A stretch of DNA of 64,000 nucleotides, from positions 3,789,404-3,853,403 of the forward strand of contig CAJFCJ010000007.1 of assembly GCA_904063045.1 (NCBI GenBank), read 5' to 3'. Origin of the DNA: Dimorphilus gyrociliatus. Its lineage: Eukaryota > Annelida > Polychaeta > Dinophilidae. This document shows positions 46,710 to 56,853 of this stretch, one piece after another; position 1 is the stretch's first letter, and every line of letters begins with the position of its first letter. Both the position numbers and the translations under genes were made by a program. The notes beneath the pieces were generated by a model. The model saw nothing but the letters and a program-made list of their open reading frames with translations. It did no database searches and was not told the DNA's origin.

Positions 46710-48869
46710 ATGGCCTCGGTAAGCTTTTTTACTTATTAATTAATCTAAATTTAATTACTCAGCAACCCTGTTTATATTATTTGGCACTTGTCGATGAATC
46801 GACATAAAAATCTGTAATTTTTCAATGCTAATGATTAGAGAATTTAGTATAACACATTTTCTTGAGCGATAATATGTTAATATCGGTTTATTTAAAAACG
46901 TTCACAGGACGTTCAAAAGCATTCTGTTCACACATTGGTGTTTCGATCACTAAAAAGAACCCACGAAATGTTTCTCTCAGAAGAAGGAAATCCGGTTCCT
47001 CGTGAACCTAAAAGGTAAGCATGATCGTTGAATAAATTTGATAAACTTTACATCCTTTACCGTAAAAACTTGTGGCTTTTAAATAATCGTGCTCATCTCT
47101 AGTTTCATGTTTTTATTAGCGTTTACACTTAATAATTCATCTGTCATTTTAGCGATGAATTACGATTAGCATGCAAAGTACACGATGAATATGGCTCGGT
47201 AAAGGAAACAGTCGAACAAAAACAAAAACGAAATTTACAGAAGAAAGGAACTCTTGCAATAGAAGCACCAGAAATGGGTAATGAAATAATTCATTTTTCT
47301 AGTAACGTTTCTAAATTTAACCTCTGTTCTAAATTGCAGTTGACTCTACTCCTGTTGAAGAAGCAAAAGAGGAAGTTCTAAAGTATGCTTGTGTTCATTA
47401 GCTATGTATTCATTATTAGTAAAAAATTTTCTTTCTTTAGGGAAATCCCGACATCCTCTGCCACTGAAAAAACCAATCCACCACCGGGAAAGGTAAGCTT
47501 TCATATTTATCAAAGACATCTAGCTAAATATATAAAATGTTGATTATCGAATTCCTTAATTATAAACCAATAATCACCTTTTTATAGCAATTGATTACGA
47601 TTGGTGGTGAGAAAATGCTTGTACCCAAACGAGCCCCTACAATGCCTAAACCCTCGTGGCATTCGCCGTGGAAATTGTGTCGAGTACTTAGCGGTCACGT
47701 TGGTTGGGTTCGCTGCGTGGCATTCGAACCTGGAAATGAATGGTTTGCAACTGGAAGTGCCGACCGAGTCATTAAAATATGGGATCTAGCCTCGGGCCAA
47801 TTGAAGTTATCTCTGACTGGTCATATTTCAGCAGGTAAGCAATTATATGAAATATATTAGTTAGTGTAAGCTATGTACTGTATATATACATAATATATAG
47901 ATATATAGTGTCTAAAGCAAACATATGATAAATATACTTTTATTTACACTACCTGGTCATAGTTTGCGCGATAAAATATCTTTAAGTACTATAGTTTTAA
48001 CTAAATTGCGTATTGTATTAATTAGATATTTGCTTTAAACTTATGGAAATAATTATGTATGTCTTTCAGTCAGAGGATTGGCAGTTTCTTCACGACACCC
48101 CTATATGTTTTCTTGTGGGGAAGATAAACAAGTTAAATGCTGGGATTTGGAACACAATAAGGTCATTAGGCACTATCACGGGCATCTTTCTGCTGTCTAT
48201 GCTCTAGACGTACATCCAACATTAGATATCCTTGTATCATCCGGTCGAGATTCCACAGTTAGAGTTTGGGATATGAGAACTAAAGCCCAAATACACGGCT
48301 TAGCCGGTCATACAAATACGGTAGCAGACGTAAAATGTCAAGCTCCAGATCCTCAAATTATCAGCGGTAGTCATGATTCTACTATAAGATTATGGGATAT
48401 AGTTGCTGGAAAAACTCGGGTTACGCTAACAAATCATAAGAAATCCGTTAGATCTCTAGTTTTACATCCCAGACAATTCGCCTTTGCGTCAGCATCACCT
48501 GATAATATAAAGCTGTGGAAATTCCCGGATGGAAACTTTCTACAAAATATAAGTGGACACAATTCCATTGTTAATACGCTCGCTCTAAATGAAGAAAATG
48601 TATTAGTTTCCGGAGGAGATAACGGCTCACTGTTTTTCTTTGATTGGAAAACTGGATACAACTTTCAAAGACTACAAACTCAAATACAACCTGGAAGCAT
48701 TGATTCAGAAGCGGGAATTTACGGTAGTTCATTCGATAAGAGCGGATCAAGACTTGTAACATGTGAAGCAGATAAGACTATTAAAATCTATAAGGAAGAT
48801 GATGAAGCTACAGAGGAGACTCACCCTATCAACTGGAGACCAGATATAATAAAGAAAAGGAAATTTTAG
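46710..48869 (+). CDS. PLRG1: PLRG1, WD40 subunit of the PRP19 (NineTeen) complex
   Basis: Multi-exon gene for the CDC5L/PRP19-complex WD40 protein needed for spliceosome activation. Exon 1 codes just MAS (9 nt), then [20 protein letters not shown], the PLRG1 N-terminus. After two or three short linker exons comes [20 protein letters not shown] and seven WD repeats, with blocks such as [53 protein letters not shown] and [19 protein letters not shown]. The C-terminus reads [20 protein letters not shown], then [12 protein letters not shown]. The start codon is 166 bp from that of divergent VPS11, so they probably share a promoter. Confidence 0.97.
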
Positions 48870-50615
48870 AACTCTTTGAAGGATTTATTTCTCTTCTTTT
48901 AATTATGATAAAACGTGTAATTACGTCGTAATAAGCTTTTTTATTGGTTTTTTTTCTCTTTTCTGTTACAGTTGTATTACACTTTCTAAACAAGATGCAA
49001 ACGAATAAGAAAAAAAAATTGACCTTTTATTCACTTTAACAAACTGAAAAAAGTATACCATCTCAAGGTTATAGTATCTCGATTTATCGGAAAAAAGCCA
49101 TAGGTGGCGCTGTCTTCTTTACAAATCGGGTTTGTCAGAGAAGACAAAAAATGCATTCTATATCTTTCTTTTTGATGTGAAATGAATCCAACGAAGAAAT
49201 TCTTTTTTTTTTCATTATTTAATCAAAGGATACAACCTTTGAAAACTGACATGAAATTATGACTACAGCTTTGAAAAGCTAGAATGTATATAAAACGTTA
49301 CATATATAGTACAATGTATATTTGTACATATTACGTCACAGAATAGCTATTATAGACTAGAACATATCAGTTTATCGCTTTCATCATCACTTTATAAAAG
49401 TGCATTATTGCCGTAATTATCTAATATTTAGGAATATAGAAAAATATCTGTTAAAGATGTCGTATATTTTGAATTAATCCCACTTTTCAAGTATAGTAAC
49501 CATTATAAGCTGTATAATAACGATGCAATAATAAGATACTCTATATATTTCTATATATTCTCTATGTCAAGATCGTGTTGTATATTAAATTAAAGTACTA
49601 ACTTAAACCTAACAGAATATAAATCAATTATAAGAGAATCATATATAACAAATAATGTAGAAACCAGTTTTCTATTCATTTTGAAAGGACAAATCTCTTC
49701 TTAAATTTCGGTTTTTTACTTATATTCTAAATTATTTTCTTTACAAAAGTTTATAAATAAATAAAACATTATATAATAGTTAAGTTCATCCAATCAGATT
49801 CTTAGTTGAAATAGCAAAAGAGTGAGTGTATTCATACATGTATAAGAGAGAGAGAGAGAGAGAGGGAGCTTAAGCGAAAACGAGAGCAAGTTTGACGTAA
49901 GCCGAAAGATCTTACTCATATTTGCCCTATCAACAGAGATTTCTTTTTTACGGTGTGATGAATTAATAAATCCTTGGACTTTTATTCATCATTTTACCTG
50001 ACTAGATGATACTTAACACCTTCTGTATTCTATAAATATCATAAATAAGTTGTATATATATACAGTATATATAAACCTGTATATACAGTATATTATCTTT
50101 ATGTAAAATATGGTGAATACATGTATATAAATAGTTTCTTCTATATATTATATATTAAAGAAAGAGAATAAAGCAAGAGGGAAAACTCTCTCTTCAAAGA
50201 CCTCCATACACTCAATTATTATTATTATTGTTCTTTATAATAAATCGTGTAGGCTTAAGAAATTATTACTTAAAATACACATACAATATACAGTATATAT
50301 ATATATATATTAATATATTGTATGCGTATAATATATACTAATATTTCTATATATTTATAATAATTAAATATATAAGAATCGGAGATTTTGAAAATGTTTA
50401 TATATATATTTACTGTATTTATAACTATTTACAAAGTTCTCTTGTTAACCGATAAAAAGACGGCAGTAATTAGAAAAGTTGTTTTTTTTTTGTCTTTTTT
50501 TTTTCATAGTCTTAAAATTCATTCGATATGCTTTTTCTCTTCAGCTGGTTCTTCAATTATATAATATTGTAGATATTAAAATACTATCCTGTATGTATTG
50601 ATATCTGATGTTTTG
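48870..50615. other. Intergenic between convergent PLRG1 and SBK kinase
   Basis: About 1.7 kb of AT-rich sequence with GA (about 49848-49866) and TA repeats (about 50293-50310) and no supported gene. An AGGTGGCGCT motif sits at 49102-49111. UTRs of both genes are expected at the edges. Confidence 0.5.
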
Positions 50616-51590
50616 TTATGTTGAGCCCAACCAATTTGAGACTCTTTGTTCTTTTGCCGATTTTGAAACATCTGATTCTATAGATTGGAGAACTACTTCG
50701 ATTGGTTCTTCTCGATGGTGTACCCATTTATCGTCTAAATATTTATAAATTTCCCGTATTGATGATCTTTTCTGGCATTTTGGCTCTAGGAGACGTCGGA
50801 ACATTCTTAGTGCTCTTGATTCGAACCTATTCCATTGTGATGGCAATTTGTTGGTCTTTCTTTGTTGATATTGAGCCCATTCTCTGTAGAAAACGTCAGA
50901 ATAGTGGGCTAATTCCCATGGAAAGTTACCGGTTATGGCACAAAATAGCAAGACTCCGAACGCCCAAACGTCTGCGGATGAATCGACGACATAGCGTTCG
51001 CCTTTAATAGCTTCTGCTATTTCTGGTGGCGTATATGGAATTCCGTTTGACACTTTTCTTACCCATGTCGAACTGCGTCTTGTCATACCAAAGTCGACAA
51101 GTTTAAACTTTTGGAAAGACTGGAAGACTAGAACGTTCTCAGGTTTTACATCTCTATGTGCTAGACGTTTGCTGTGCATGAACTCGAGAGCTGAACCAAT
51201 TTGTTTTCCGACTAGTTTAACAACTTCTTCCCGGAAACCTTTTTGCGGTTCGATCGCTTCGAAGAGGTCACCTTCTGGGGCGTATTCTTGAGCGAATACA
51301 AATGAACTATCAGTTTGAAAGGCAACGTCGAATGTTTTCAGGATGTTACTGTGAGGCGACAAATAATAGCTATACTGAAATTCCCTGGAAAAGTCCTTTA
51401 ACTTTGTCGTCTTCTTTGGCAATATTTTTAACGCAACTGACGTAGATGTTCTTTTGCAGTTTGCCAAAACGACTCTTCCATATGTTCCACATCCCAAATG
51501 CTGTAGAACGGTATAACGCTCTTCTAAACTACAATTGTCCAAAGATTCGCATATAGAGGAGCGAGGCGAACAATCCGGGCTGACTTTCAT
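50616..51590 (-). CDS. SBK-family serine/threonine kinase
   Basis: One exon, 324 aa, nearly all kinase domain. SBK (SH3-binding kinase) members are vertebrate brain and heart kinases with little known about substrates. Present are the glycine loop LGCGTYGRV, VALKIL lysine, FAQEYAPEGDLFEAI (an SBK hallmark), catalytic HRDVKPEN, the DFG segment in KLVDFGMTRR, GIPYTPPEI in place of APE, and DVWAFGVLLFCAITGNFPW. All catalytic residues (K, HRD, DFG) are intact. The LPSQWNRFESRALRMFRRLL region also matches SBK1/SBK2. An upstream frame (51593-51778) may be a uORF or, if a 59 nt intron is removed, an N-terminal extension of the kinase. Confidence 0.85.
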   Translation of the reverse strand: MKVSPDCSPRSSICESLDNCSLEERYTVLQHLGCGTYGRVVLANCKRTSTSVALKILPKKTTKLKDFSREFQYSYYLSPHSNILKTFDVAFQTDSSFVFAQEYAPEGDLFEAIEPQKGFREEVVKLVGKQIGSALEFMHSKRLAHRDVKPENVLVFQSFQKFKLVDFGMTRRSSTWVRKVSNGIPYTPPEIAEAIKGERYVVDSSADVWAFGVLLFCAITGNFPWELAHYSDVFYREWAQYQQRKTNKLPSQWNRFESRALRMFRRLLEPKCQKRSSIREIYKYLDDKWVHHREEPIEVVLQSIESDVSKSAKEQRVSNWLGST

Positions 51591-51592
51591 CT

Positions 51593-51778
51593 CTAAAATG
51601 CCTGGTGAATGACGTCAGTAATAGCGGCGCCAATGTTGGGTCTAGGCCTACTATCTCTGACGGCAGCGCGTTGCAGATTTTTCAGTAGATAATTTGAAAA
51701 TCGATCTAGCAAATCTTTTTTCACTTTGAAACATCTGAGAATATTATTTAAAATTATTTTTCTTCGATTTTCGTCCAT
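51593..51778 (-). CDS. Upstream ORF or 5' exon of the SBK kinase
   Basis: ATG at 51778 opens 61 codons (MDENRRKIILNNILRCFKVK at the start), ending with TAG just two bases before the kinase ATG. Alternatively a GTAGGC...TTTTAG intron of 59 nt (51651-51593) would join 42 residues in frame to the kinase. The intron size is typical for this genome. The peptide looks helical and basic and is not recognised. Confidence 0.5.
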   Translation of the reverse strand: MDENRRKIILNNILRCFKVKKDLLDRFSNYLLKNLQRAAVRDSRPRPNIGAAITDVIHQAF

Positions 51779-54771
51779 TTTGAATTTTTCAGGAAAAATG
51801 AAGATATATTCTGTAACAATAATAAAAAACAACCATAGGGGGAAAAGTAGAGACAAAGAAATCTGTTTTTACGGATAAATAGAATTGAAAAAAAGAAAAA
51901 GAGAAAAGAAGAAAAATGAAAACTAATGAGAGATAGAAAGATAAAGATATAGAGAACAGTAGGGAAACAGCCGGGAAAGGAAAGATTGAAAGATAGACGG
52001 ACTGATAGATGGATAAAGAAAGATAGAGAAATGAAAAAAAAATAATGTTAGTTTTTAACTGTTGCTCTATTGCAGTATTTTTGCAGTATCAGGTTTATCT
52101 CTATATAATCGACTATAAGTAAAGAGAAAATTTAAAGATTATAGATATATAGACGTTTGAGGTCAATAACTGATTTTGTTTTCCTACATATCAAAAGAAG
52201 ATCAAACACCTGCTGTGTAATTTACACTACAAATTCTATAGTATTCACCTACCTTTTATAATTAATAATCATTTATTATATTACAAAGTGATACGAAGGA
52301 ATTTTCTTTTTTTTTACAAATTTCTGTCATTTAATACATCTTTACTTAGGATTCGAATATATATATATACTATATATACAGATTAATGATTATATCCGTT
52401 ATCGTGGGGATTATCCTTAAATATCTATAATTTGACCAGTTCCTTACTCAAAACTTCAAAATTTACAGTTAGAAAAATTAGGTTAAGCTGTTATTTAACT
52501 TTTTTCCCTTCGAACAAAAAAGAGAAGAAAGAAGGAAAAAAAATAGACACGTGAGCAGAATGTAATTCTATATATATATATATATATGATATTTCAAAGT
52601 CTTAGAGAAAAGGATTTAGTAAGGTGAAGATTTCTCTGGCAATAACGAAAGAAAAAGACAAATTATTTCGGTTGTTTGTACCAGTTGATTTTCGTTAGCG
52701 GCTAACTATTTGCGCAAAAATACTGTATACACCAGAACATTAGACTAAGGCGTTTATAAGTTAACTGTTTTTATTTTTATGCCAAAGTGCCAAAAGTTTT
52801 GCTAATTGTAAAGGAATAAAAAAGAAAAAAAAAGAGGGGGAGGCGAAGGGGAAGAAAAGTAGAGCAGATAGGGGGGAGGAGATAGAGAGAGAGAAACGAA
52901 CTGATTACAGACAGGATAGAGAAAGAAACTGTAGGGTTAGAGATGAGGAATAGGAAAGAAATGATCTTTCAACCCATTTCCCTGGTTTAACCTTCTGCTA
53001 CCCTCTCCTTTAAAGAGGTCAACATCCGCTTTACCCTCTTCATTCCCGCTAGGTATGTACGTCCACTATCGAGTTTGTCTTACTTTTATACAAACTGATA
53101 ATCAATCGAGTATGCTTGTCTATTTTCTAGGCTAATCCTAACTGGAAACATATAGTCAATCCTCTTTCCACAATACTCAATAATTATTTTTTTATATAAA
53201 ACAAAATAAAAAAGTTCCACAGTTAATAACAGTAAAATCTAAAGAAGTATTGAAAAAGGAATAAAGTGACTTTATATAGTTCTATAGTTCACTGAATTCT
53301 ATAAATCAATTATACAGGCGCCGGAAGTAATGAATACAGGTAAGTTACTGATTGTTCTCTTTTTATATTTCTGGAAAATCTTTTATAATCATTTCATAAT
53401 TTATATTCTTTGTATTTATGAAAGATATTATGTATTTGGAACATAACCTACATATAGTTGCTAAATTTAGTATCATACTTCAATAAATTCAGTATGTATA
53501 CATGTTTTTTTTTTCTTTTCCAGATAAATCTGTTGTAAGAAGGAAGTAGTTACCTCTTTTCTAACTTTACATTATAATTTTCACTTATTAAAGTTTAATA
53601 TTTCCCACGTTGAGAATTAAACCTAATAATAGGAAAGTTGAGTATTTAAACAACTTTTTTGTATTAATTAGTGTCATGATTTGTCCATTCTCTATTAAAA
53701 TGAAAAGTTTGCTAGTTTCTTTTTATAGAAAATAGTATGTAAAAATAGTGCTTTTCTTTCAAATATTTATAACTATAATATGTTGATGATTTATAAGTAA
53801 AGATATGGGAGAGGTGATGAGAGAGGGAAGGAGAAGAACCGTAATTACAAAGCTTTATTTGCTCAGCTACTTAATTTTGTAAGGAGATAATCAATAATTC
53901 GCCTGTAGATTACCAAAAGCATCGTGAGACAAGGGGATTGATTTAAACTACAAATTTTCAATTAAAAATTGTTTATTTTGCTAAGAAAGAGTAACATATG
54001 ATTGATATTTACTACCGTGTTAACATTTCTCAAAAAGGACAACGGTATTTTAATATTCTTAGTGTTTGTTTTCCTTTATATTTATTGTCCTTATTCCCAA
54101 ATGATAAAAAGATTAAACGATTCTGTTTATTAATTATGTAAAAACCGATTAGTCAAGTATTAATACGAAAATTAATTCTTGGAAAATCTCTCTTCGACTG
54201 TTCGTGATAAGCATTTAATGGCTATTGTAAGAAATTTTTTAAAGAAACTCGTAAACTTAGTACTTTTTTTCTTTATTCTACACCTGTATTAAATAAAGAA
54301 CCTTCAAGTATTTAAATCGATTAAGAGAGTTATATACCTATTTATTACAAACAAATAAATCAATAGTAAATCTTTCGATTTTCTTTCTTCAAAATTTTCC
54401 GCTTATTCGGCAGTTTTTCTATTTATAGAAAGCGTCTCAATCAATTTCCCTTCACGAGCATCGATTTTTTCCCCTGCGTCATATAAGTGCCTGGTAGTTA
54501 TTTTATGCGTATATTTAGATATAGCTATCACGTGATGTCATGTCGTCTTGCATGTACAATTTGAAACTATTAGCCTCTTAAACTAAAAAATTAATCTATT
54601 TTTCACTGATGCCGACAATTATGAGCAAAAAAGTACTAAGAAGTGTAATGCAAATAAGCCTAGACTATGCAGCTCTGATTTTAACCAGAGTAATCTTATC
54701 ACGTCATTTTAGAGTGTTTTGTTAATTTATTCGACATTATACTAAAATAAATCAGTATCGCCCTCTTTTGT
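51779..54771. other. Gene-poor 3 kb region upstream of SBK kinase
   Basis: Purine- and TA-rich sequence. It includes a polypurine stretch near 52820-52930, a GC-richer patch near 52975-53060 and an ETS-like CCGGAAGT at 53321-53328 immediately ahead of a possible spliced micro-ORF. No conventional gene was found. Confidence 0.5.
53330..53547 (+). other. Candidate spliced micro-ORF transcript
   Basis: An ATG directly after a CCGGAAGT site is followed by eight more bases and a strong GTAAGTT donor at 53340. A 184 bp intron ends in a long pyrimidine tract and CAG at 53523, and the next exon keeps the frame to a TAG. The spliced ORF is 10 codons (MNTDKSVVRRK including the junction codon; 11 residues before the stop). 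It could equally be a non-coding RNA or the 5' end of a longer unrecognised transcript. Confidence 0.3.
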
Positions 54772-56328
54772 TTAAAGATGAAACTTTCTTCTACTGGTAT
54801 CCATTTCGTGTCTCTGTTAAAGGGAAATTTAATTACTTTAATATAGAGATTGGTATAAAATTCAATTTCCAGACCTTATGAACCCATTCGTATTCTCCAT
54901 ATTTGGAATCGAATGTTCCTTTTTGTAAAGACCGTAACTTGAGGGTAAATCGAGGTCCCAATTCGTGAAGGCCAACTTTTTTCTGGTTGCGAAATTGATA
55001 ACGATGGTGACGAAAAAATATATAATCCCGCTGATTGTGAAATGTCGCAACTCTTCTCCCATGAAATTGCGGGTCATGAGGAAAGATTGCGGCCAACATT
55101 CTTCCTATTGTATGACCAAGGCGGGTATTAAAGTTATTAAGTATAACTTCCGGCTGATGATAGGTTGTTTTTCCAACTCTCTATTTTTAACAAAAAATTA
55201 CTTTTATTAGTTTATAATTATATTTATATATTTGTTTATCAATACAGTGTAAATATAGAATGTATCCAGTATATATATATATTATATATAAATATATATG
55301 AATACAAATCAGATAATACGTGACTTGGTGATGGATTAAAAATAGAAATGTAATAACATTTGTCCAATTTTATAGGATCACGGCTATGTTTTATGGACAA
55401 TGTATTTACTAATGGAAGATGCAGTAATTTCACTTGGAAGAAAAACTGTCAAACAAGCAAAATGTGTTGGATAAACTGCTTTTCTATTATTACCTTTATT
55501 TCTTTGGGCAAAATAACGTTAGACAAACGGAAATGAGCTGTCGGGCCGTCAGGTAGGTGACTTAAAACCAGTCCATCTATAAATAAATACGGTAATGGAA
55601 AGAGAATATTAAACAAAATGTATACAATACTTGGTATTTTCCTGTCATCATTTACGACAATTAGGTCTGTGAAGTCTTTAGCTTTCATTTGCTTTATTAC
55701 TTTCTTTAAATCTAATCCTCTTCTATAATAGTAGAAAGAATTGGGAATAATGTCTTTTAAACGTTGACAAAACAGGTAGCTCCTCTGAAAAAGTCGGAAA
55801 TTGTTGTTCATTTATGTTTCATAATAAGTCATTTTGCTACTCTTACCATCCTAGGTCTATCAGAAGTTGTTATCAAAACTTTAGGCGCTGATTCTCTATT
55901 AAAATAAGAGGCTAGTTCGTCTGTTGTTTCATCAGCAATAACTTCTTCATCTTCCAAATTAACCATGGTTTCATCGGGTACTCTCATGTTTTCAATTGTT
56001 TTAGGAATTTGTTTTTCTACCTATCATCAATGAATCAATGAACCTTTCTGACTATGAATATGTATATTCTTACCTCTTTTCCTGATTTTTTTGCCTCTCT
56101 CTTCTTTTTTTGCCTTTCTTTCAATTTCATCTGAAAGTATTAAAAGTGAAAAAATTAAATAACTTTGTTAATATATTAAAGAAACTCAAGATTTTAGCAA
56201 AAAAAAACCTTCGTTTTCTCCCTTTTCAACTTCTTGAAATGTTCCCTTCGTCGGAACTTGTTTTTGATCCTAAAATCAGTGGATACTTCTTCTGAATTTT
56301 CCATGCTTTCCTTGGTGGAGTCCGCCAT
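54772..56328 (-). CDS. RPF1: RPF1, Brix-domain ribosome biogenesis factor
   Basis: Six or more exons. RPF1 is a nucleolar Brix/IMP4-family protein needed for 60S subunit assembly. Exon 1 encodes [14 protein letters not shown] and a basic [15 protein letters not shown] helix. A lysine-rich exon and [20 protein letters not shown] follow, then the Brix domain: [86 protein letters not shown] and [17 protein letters not shown]. The sigma-70-like motif [20 protein letters not shown] is clear. The final exon gives [13 protein letters not shown], the family's exact style of end. Two in-frame short introns are read through if splicing is ignored. Confidence 0.95.
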
Positions 56329-56332
56329 CTTG
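56321..56332 (-). promoter_or_regulatory. TISU/YY1-like element at the RPF1 start
   Basis: The start context reads CAAGATGGCGGA, eleven of twelve positions of the TISU consensus (translation initiator of short 5' UTR), which overlaps a YY1 site. In mammals it directs both transcription and scanning-free initiation; use here is inference. Confidence 0.45.
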
Positions 56333-56637
56333 GTTAGTATTAAATGACGGGTGCATCGGTGAATTGAATATTGGAGTGGGCGATATTGAAGAAAAAAGAG
56401 TGTTTTATATATCCGTATTAAACTATACATCCGTATTTTAGGTAAACTAGAAAAAAGTTTGCGAAATATTAGACTCTGCATTGAAAGTATGATAATAATC
56501 ACTTTCTTCTTTTTGAAGAAAATGAAAATAAAACCATTCATTAAGTTTTTTTTTGGTGATTAAAACAGAATTTTAATTGATTACAAAATGTATTAATATA
56601 TAAAGTAAATGTATGTATAAATATATACATATATACA

Positions 56638-56673
<36 letters not shown>

Positions 56674-56853
56674 TATCAATTACTCAATTACTTATGTATT
56701 TGAACATTAAAAAAGAGAATAGTATTGATAACAAAACGAATTATAAATACATATAATTTGTTCAAAAAAAATTATTTATATTTGTATTAAACATTAAACT
56801 ACTTTATAGACTTATTGTAACAACAAAAAATAACCTATTTTATAAATGGAATA
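56329..56853. other. RPF1 promoter and EMC1 3' flank
   Basis: About 525 bp of AT-rich sequence. The left half should be the RPF1 promoter and the right half the EMC1 3' UTR. A TA repeat lies between them. Confidence 0.5.
56639..56668. repeat. TA dinucleotide repeat
   Basis: About 14 TA units between RPF1 and EMC1. Confidence 0.9.

Noticed and set aside
49098-49111. Full CTCF site CCA-TAGGTGGCGCT
   Set aside because: The spacing between CCA and AG is one base short of the full consensus, so only the core motif is reported.
50702-51007. Plus-strand frame of 101 codons opposite the SBK kinase
   Set aside because: It is the reverse complement of the kinase C-lobe and has no family features.
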